From: Pelagicoccus sp.
GTDB lineage: Bacteria > Verrucomicrobiota > Verrucomicrobiia > Opitutales > Opitutaceae
Assembly: GCA_028284635.1 (NCBI GenBank)
Contig: JANQRJ010000033.1
Location: 1 to 64,000, forward strand
DNA length: 64,000 bases
Direction: 5' to 3'
Part shown: positions 56,649 to 64,000 of the stretch, in pieces
Position numbering within the stretch: the first letter of the stretch is position 1
Layout: each line of letters begins with the position of its first letter
Program-made: the position numbers and the translations under genes
Notes under the pieces: generated by a model
What the model was told of the DNA's origin: nothing
The model's database searches: none
What the model saw: only the letters and a program-made list of their open reading frames with translations

Positions 56649-59369
56649 ATGCCTCCCGACCAGCCGATTCAAACTCGAAACCAGCACGAAAACGGTGCGA
56701 TTCGCGAGCAACTAGAGCTGGAGATCAACGCTCTAGTTCCTTCTGGCATGTCAAAGCGGACCGCTTATTTTCTGGTCGATCTCCAGTTTGAAGTAGTCGA
56801 TTGCGATCGCCGTGCCGCAAAAGCGTTGGGGCTCGATGGTCGCCAGCCCCACCCCATCTACGACTGTCGCAACCTGGAAGGTCGCCAGCTCAGGGACCTG
56901 TGCCGAGCCATCGAGGAAACGATCGCCTCCAAGGACTCTAGCTCCCAAAGATTTCTCAGACTCGAATTTCACGAGGACCGGGCAAGCGCAGTCCCCTACT
57001 GCATAACGCTCTCCCTAGAGAAGAACGCCACCAGCGCAAACGAAGTCGCAGTCCTCTGTAAAATGGAAGAGATCCAAGCCTCATCCATCACCCACTCGGA
57101 AACGCCAAGCAACGATTACGGAGCCACTCTCGACCTCTGGTCGATGAGTGTCGAAGACGCGCGCTTCGAAATGCTTCTCGACAACTCTCCCGAATCCGGC
57201 GCATCGAACGGGTCCTCGCGAGAGGTCGGCATAGAAGACTGGATTTCAAAAATAGCGCGAGAAGATCAGGAAACGTTTCGCTCCCGCTTCGCTCGTCTGC
57301 TTTCTGGCGAAACCGAGAGCTTTCATCTCCGCTACCGCATCCGCTCCCAAGACGGAACGCTCCGCTGGCTCTCCACCATCGCGCGCCGGAATCTAGCGGC
57401 CCAAGGAGACTCTACCCGGAGAATTGTCGGACTCCATCGCGAAGAATCCGAAGTGAGAAACATCCTGGAAGACCCTCAGCTCTTCTCCATGTTGGCCGAA
57501 AAGGTCCAGCTACCCATTCTGGTAACCGACGCTCAGGCCCACGTCTCCTGGTGCAATCACGCGTTCAACGAACTCACAGGCTACGCCTTGGAGGAGATGG
57601 ACGGCAGGCTTCCTCTCGATCTCCTGCAAGGCCCTCTCTCGGATCCTGAAACCGTCAGCTATGTAAAGGAACGGCGACGCAAAGGGAAAGCCTACCACGC
57701 CGAGCTAGTTAACTATAAGAAGAACGGCGCCCCGTATTGGGTACGCGTCGCGGGCAATCCGGTCGTCGACGAAAACGGGAAGGTCAAGCGCTACATATCC
57801 TTCCACACCGACATCACCGAATCGAAAACCACGCAAAACGCCGTCCTGCGCAGCGAGGTCAAATTTCGCTCCCTCTTCGACAATTCCATGGATTCCCTTC
57901 TGCTGGTCTCGCCGAAAGACGGAGTCATCATCGAAGCCAATCGCGCTGCCATCGACTTCCTCGATGCCGGTCGTTTGGTCGGCCAGCGCCTCGAAAACCT
58001 CTTTCCCCAAAACGAGATTTTCCGCATATCCAAGTTCCGAAAAATGGTCGACGACCCGGAGACCAACCACCGGGCCAGTGGCCAGTTCACTACCATACAC
58101 GGAAAGGTTCGATCCGTGGAAATGACCGTCAACCGCACGCCAATTGGCGACGCGATCGCCTTTTTCGTCACGCTCCGCGACGTATCGGAAAAACGACTAC
58201 TCGAGGAACAGCTTCGCCACGCCCAGCGAATGGAGGCCGTCGGCCGTCTCTCTGGCGGCATCGCTCACGACTTCAACAACCTGCTAGCCGGTCTGCGCGG
58301 CTTCAGCGAACTGCTCTGCAACTCCCGAGACCTCACCAAGAAGGACCACGTCTACTCGCACGAGATACTCAAGATCACGGACCGCGCCAGTCGCCTTACC
58401 AGCCGTCTGCTCTCCTTCAGTCGGGCGAAAAGCGACCGCCCCGTCGTGGCGAATCTGAACACCATCATCAGCAGCCTCACCCCCATGTTCTCCAGTATCC
58501 TGAAAAAGGATATCCGCTTCACTTCCCATCTCGACCCCAATCTCTGCAACGCCCGCATCGATCCCACCCAACTCGAGCAGGTTGTCATGAATCTCGTGGT
58601 AAACGGCCAGGAAGCCATCAAGACCAACGAGGGTATTCTCAGTTTGAATACATCCATCGTTGAACTCACCGGCTCCGAGATATTCATCACGGGAGTGCCC
58701 GAACCCGGACGCTACGCCAAGGTATCGGTCCGGGACAACGGCGACGGCATTTCCCAAGAGATGCTCGAAAAGATATTCGAGCCCTTCTTCACCACCAAGA
58801 AAGGAGCCGGCACCGGACTGGGTCTCTCCATCGTATACGGGATCATTCAAGGCAACGGCGGTCATCTCATGGTCGAGAGTTCAATCGGTCAAGGTACGGA
58901 ATTCTCTCTCTACTTCCCCGAAGCCCTCGAAGCAGCCACTGTCGAAGAGCAGACCGACCACCGCAAGCGAATGCCCAGCGCCCCGTCCGACGGCGACCAC
59001 TCGCCCACCATCCTCGTGGCGGAAGACCAGGAAGAGGTTCGCGAAATCCTGGAGCTCGGGCTAGGCCAAAGCGGCTACCAGCTCCTTGTGGCCAAGGACG
59101 GTCAGGAAGCCATCTCCATCGCTCGAAACCATCATGGCCCCATCGATCTGCTGCTCACCGACTCTATCATGCCAAAAGCCTCCGGAGCCCATGTAGCCGC
59201 TTCCCTGCGCACTCTGTATCCAGAAGTCAAAGTCGTCGTAATGTCGGGCCTCCCTCAAAACGAATCCGAGGAATGCGCCGAGCTCGATATCGACGCCTAT
59301 GTCGACAAGCCATTCTCCATCCGGAAACTGCTGGAGCTAATCGAAACCCTCGTCGAGGCAAGAAGCTAG
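56649..59369 (+). CDS. Hybrid sensor histidine kinase, multiple PAS domains, C-terminal receiver
   Basis: [22 protein letters not shown]-box; [11 protein letters not shown]-box; [15 protein letters not shown]-box; receiver [10 protein letters not shown]...LLTDSIMPK. Confidence 0.95.
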   Translation: MPPDQPIQTRNQHENGAIREQLELEINALVPSGMSKRTAYFLVDLQFEVVDCDRRAAKALGLDGRQPHPIYDCRNLEGRQLRDLCRAIEETIASKDSSSQRFLRLEFHEDRASAVPYCITLSLEKNATSANEVAVLCKMEEIQASSITHSETPSNDYGATLDLWSMSVEDARFEMLLDNSPESGASNGSSREVGIEDWISKIAREDQETFRSRFARLLSGETESFHLRYRIRSQDGTLRWLSTIARRNLAAQGDSTRRIVGLHREESEVRNILEDPQLFSMLAEKVQLPILVTDAQAHVSWCNHAFNELTGYALEEMDGRLPLDLLQGPLSDPETVSYVKERRRKGKAYHAELVNYKKNGAPYWVRVAGNPVVDENGKVKRYISFHTDITESKTTQNAVLRSEVKFRSLFDNSMDSLLLVSPKDGVIIEANRAAIDFLDAGRLVGQRLENLFPQNEIFRISKFRKMVDDPETNHRASGQFTTIHGKVRSVEMTVNRTPIGDAIAFFVTLRDVSEKRLLEEQLRHAQRMEAVGRLSGGIAHDFNNLLAGLRGFSELLCNSRDLTKKDHVYSHEILKITDRASRLTSRLLSFSRAKSDRPVVANLNTIISSLTPMFSSILKKDIRFTSHLDPNLCNARIDPTQLEQVVMNLVVNGQEAIKTNEGILSLNTSIVELTGSEIFITGVPEPGRYAKVSVRDNGDGISQEMLEKIFEPFFTTKKGAGTGLGLSIVYGIIQGNGGHLMVESSIGQGTEFSLYFPEALEAATVEEQTDHRKRMPSAPSDGDHSPTILVAEDQEEVREILELGLGQSGYQLLVAKDGQEAISIARNHHGPIDLLLTDSIMPKASGAHVAASLRTLYPEVKVVVMSGLPQNESEECAELDIDAYVDKPFSIRKLLELIETLVEARS

Positions 59370-59371
59370 GA

Positions 59372-59525
59372 ATTTTCGGCCCGCAGATAGCGCAGATTTC
59401 CGCAGATGGGCGTTCCTTTCGCTCTACTATCATTCTGAATGATATGCCCATTGCGACCTTCTCGAAGAACGAATCATTTCCATGAATCCATCTGCGGAAA
59501 TCTGCGCTATCTGCGGGCCGAAAAT
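59372..59525. repeat. Inverted repeat with perfect 37-bp arms (59372-59408 / 59489-59525)
   Basis: attttcggcccgcagatagcgcagatttccgcagatg and exact reverse complement. Confidence 0.95.
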
Positions 59526-59539
59526 CATCCACGCGCTCC

Positions 59540-60484
59540 TCATCCAATCAAACCCAATCCAAAACGTATCCAAAAAGGCATACTGAAGAGTCCCAGCGCC
59601 GTCGAAGCGAGCACGACCCGCAACGCCACCACGGATTGCCCCCCATAATGCTTGGCCAGCACGATCGGCATGATCCCGGCAGGCATGGCCGCTTGGATGA
59701 TCAGAATCCGCTTTAGCTCCAGCGAAACCGGAGCCAACCAAGCTACCCCCAAGCCCAAGAGCGGCAGGACAGCCAGTCGTACGACCATGCCGCCAAATGA
59801 ATGGCGTACGGAATACAAGCTCTCCTTCGTATCCAGAAACTCGTCCAAGCTGCTGCCGATCGCCAACAGGCCAAGCGGCACAGCAGTGGCCGACAGCATG
59901 CTCAAAGCTCCCGAAAGAAAGCCCGGCAGGCTCTCGGAAAGTCCCGTCAGATTAAGAAGAATACCGATCGCCAAGGCGAATACCATCGGGTTCGCCACCC
60001 GTTTGATTCCGTCCCGAATGGAAGCTCCCGCGAGCATCGCCACCCCAATCGTCCAGATCGCTACCTCCACGCCAACGTTGTGCATGAAAAGCACCGCCAG
60101 CTCGTTAGAGCCGAACATGCCCTGCACCAGGGGGATCGGAATGTATCCATAGTTGCAGATCCCCACAGCGAAAGCGAAGGTGCGCAAGCCCGCGCCGCGC
60201 GTCATCCCAAAGGCCCGACCAAACCAATAGCCTGCCAGGAATCCCAGCCCGGTCGTCGCGAAACCCGCCAAGGGAGCGATCAAGATGTCCGGCGAATTTC
60301 GAAAGGAATCCGCCCGTATCATCGCATTCACTACAAGACACGGGTAGAGGATCTTCAAAACGAGTCCGACCAAGCCGTCCTCTGCCGTCCGGCTCAGTAT
60401 CCCGACCCGGCGGGCGAACATCCCAACGGAGATCACCAGAAAGACAGGAGCAATCAGGGCCAGCAGGTTTAGGTAGTCAGTCAT
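59540..60484 (-). CDS. AEC-family transporter (auxin efflux carrier-like)
   Basis: Multiple TM helices; YPCLVVNAMI, IQAAMPAGIMPIVLAKHYGG. Confidence 0.88.
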   Translation of the reverse strand: MTDYLNLLALIAPVFLVISVGMFARRVGILSRTAEDGLVGLVLKILYPCLVVNAMIRADSFRNSPDILIAPLAGFATTGLGFLAGYWFGRAFGMTRGAGLRTFAFAVGICNYGYIPIPLVQGMFGSNELAVLFMHNVGVEVAIWTIGVAMLAGASIRDGIKRVANPMVFALAIGILLNLTGLSESLPGFLSGALSMLSATAVPLGLLAIGSSLDEFLDTKESLYSVRHSFGGMVVRLAVLPLLGLGVAWLAPVSLELKRILIIQAAMPAGIMPIVLAKHYGGQSVVALRVVLASTALGLFSMPFWIRFGLGLIG

Positions 60485-60501
60485 CGAATACCCAGACCCA
60501 A

Positions 60502-61722
60502 GTGCCCGCCAAAGACTCGGGCGTCAAGCCAGGCCGTATGGCCATTCCTCTGGAGGTTGACATCGCTGCCCTCGCCGAAAAGATCGCGAGGGATCGCAGA
60601 ATGGCCTGGAGAATCGACAAGTACGTAGTCCGCGGACTCATCCAAAATATAGTGCCCGGCCGCGTTGTCGGAACCGTCTGGCTCAAGGGCCTCAACCAGC
60701 CCATCGAGCTGAATCTAAAGGGAAACTGCTACCGCGATATTGCCGGAGCCAGACTCGAGTTTCGCAATCCGGACCCCGAAGAGGGCGACTACACCGGTTT
60801 CGACATCTTTCAAGACGGCGCCGTCGGCGACATGACTGCCTCGAAACGGGTGAAGATCCTAGACGATGAAGAGCTCGATCCAGACGCAGAAGAGCCGCCA
60901 GGCTTCCACTGGGCAAATTGCCTCTACCTGGAATGGTTCAGCGAGTCCAACGGCCGCGTCCTCATCGAGTCCGTCGACTTCAAGTGGAAGATCAGCCTTC
61001 CCAAATGGAGCCTGTCCGAGGACGGCGAACGAGCCCAGCAGCAGGCCAACCGACAGGCCATGTTCAACTTCATGGACGAACTGGCCAGCGTACTCGATCC
61101 TGTCGATCAGCGAGACAACTTCGAAGAAGGCGAGATGAACGAATTTCAGTGGGAAGCCTACCTTCAGAAGTCCGACGCTCGCAGCGACATGCTACTCGAG
61201 CTCTTCGAGAAATACGAAGACGACCCCGATTGCCAAAACATCATCTCCGAAGCCATGGGCTGGGATATCGAATCCATCGAAGTCACCGAAGAGTTTTTCG
61301 ACGAAAGCGAACTCGGACGACGAGACGACGAAACGGCAGAAGACCACGATTTGCCGAACCATCCGCTCATAGACGAAATGATGGACCTCACCTCCCGCCT
61401 CTTCTACGAGACTGAATCGCGCAAGCTCCTCAATACCGAACCCTCCAACCCCTGGAACCAACTCGTCTGGCACAGCCAGATGACGGTCAGCAAGCTCATC
61501 GCTGCTCTCGAGGAAGTCGCCGACGGCATCGAAGCCGAGCCCGGTTTCGTGGTCGCCACTCTCAAGCGGGCCCTGCACCTCGTCCACCTCACTATCGCCA
61601 CGCTCGAAGCCTGCGTGAGCCTGGATCCCCAAGCCCACCAGTGGAGCTCTGAAATACGTCAGGATCTCTTCGACCTGCGCGAATCCGTCATCGATCTCAT
61701 GCAGAGCTACCGGACCCGCTAG
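60502..61722 (+). CDS. Hypothetical protein, acidic, cytosolic
   Basis: Long ORF with consistent codon usage; no recognised family. Confidence 0.75.
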   Translation: MPAKDSGVKPGRMAIPLEVDIAALAEKIARDRRMAWRIDKYVVRGLIQNIVPGRVVGTVWLKGLNQPIELNLKGNCYRDIAGARLEFRNPDPEEGDYTGFDIFQDGAVGDMTASKRVKILDDEELDPDAEEPPGFHWANCLYLEWFSESNGRVLIESVDFKWKISLPKWSLSEDGERAQQQANRQAMFNFMDELASVLDPVDQRDNFEEGEMNEFQWEAYLQKSDARSDMLLELFEKYEDDPDCQNIISEAMGWDIESIEVTEEFFDESELGRRDDETAEDHDLPNHPLIDEMMDLTSRLFYETESRKLLNTEPSNPWNQLVWHSQMTVSKLIAALEEVADGIEAEPGFVVATLKRALHLVHLTIATLEACVSLDPQAHQWSSEIRQDLFDLRESVIDLMQSYRTR

Positions 61723-61733
61723 GTAGAACCATG

Positions 61734-61943
61734 ATCTTCTTCTGCTTCTACTTCTTCATCTAGCTCTACTCAGCTAGATCGCCGGAACAGCTAGGAATGT
61801 AGGGCCGGCGCTTGCCGCCGCGCCGCAAAGAATAGATCAAACTTACGCGGCGCGGCGGCAAGCGCCGGCCCTACAAATATCATTCAACAAAGTAGAGCTA
61901 ACTCCTGTTTCGAGAAGAAGAAGTAGAAGCAGAAGAAGAGCGA
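61734..61943. repeat. Nested repeat: outer cttcttctgcttctacttcttc...gaagaagtagaagcagaagaag arms enclosing perfect 28-bp IR (61799-61826 / 61847-61874)
   Basis: gtagggccggcgcttgccgccgcgccgc and its exact complement inside polypyrimidine/polypurine arms. Confidence 0.85.
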
Positions 61944-62146
61944 GGTGGCGAGCCGCATCGCGTATCCAGCTTTCAAGCGCTGCGGCGCCGTCTCGAATCG
62001 CCATCGCCGCAAGACTATTAGGCGTCCGCTCTCACTTCCCATTGACAGAGTGACCTCTCCTGCTATGACGAAGCCTTTTTGAAACCGGGAAGGGGCACCT
62101 CGGCCGCTTTTCGCAACACGAAATCGCAAAAACCAAGCACATCAGG

Positions 62147-64000
<1,854 letters not shown>

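Overview
GC-rich bacterial chromosome segment. Gene content and the PilM/Amuc_1100/secretin-type cluster suggest Verrucomicrobiota, Opitutae-like (inference). About 40 ordinary chromosomal genes are recognisable, including cls, the pyruvate dehydrogenase operon, a pilus/secretin cluster resembling Akkermansia Amuc_1102-1098, lpxB, lolCD-like genes, lysS, trpE, a sigma-70 factor, hybrid histidine kinases and a partial ppdK, plus one tRNA-Arg(TCT). The standout is a ~6 kb filamentous-phage (inovirus) prophage at 35885..41865, bounded by two 28-bp XerCD/dif-like sites. It encodes a candidate ssDNA-binding protein, an HUH replication initiator, a 38-aa major coat protein that is missing from the supplied ORF track, a pIII-like adhesin, a Zot-family gene with an apparent internal frameshifting deletion, and a 71-aa protein that aligns without gaps to the DNA/XerD-binding gamma domain of FtsK. 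The att sites suggest an attP with an intact XerC arm and a degenerate XerD arm. A phage-borne FtsK-gamma module could therefore be a self-encoded XerD activator for integration or excision. The window also holds several families of nested intergenic inverted repeats, a catalytically degenerate hybrid histidine kinase, an orphan ParA next to a very acidic disordered protein, and a 26-bp perfect palindrome upstream of the PDH operon.
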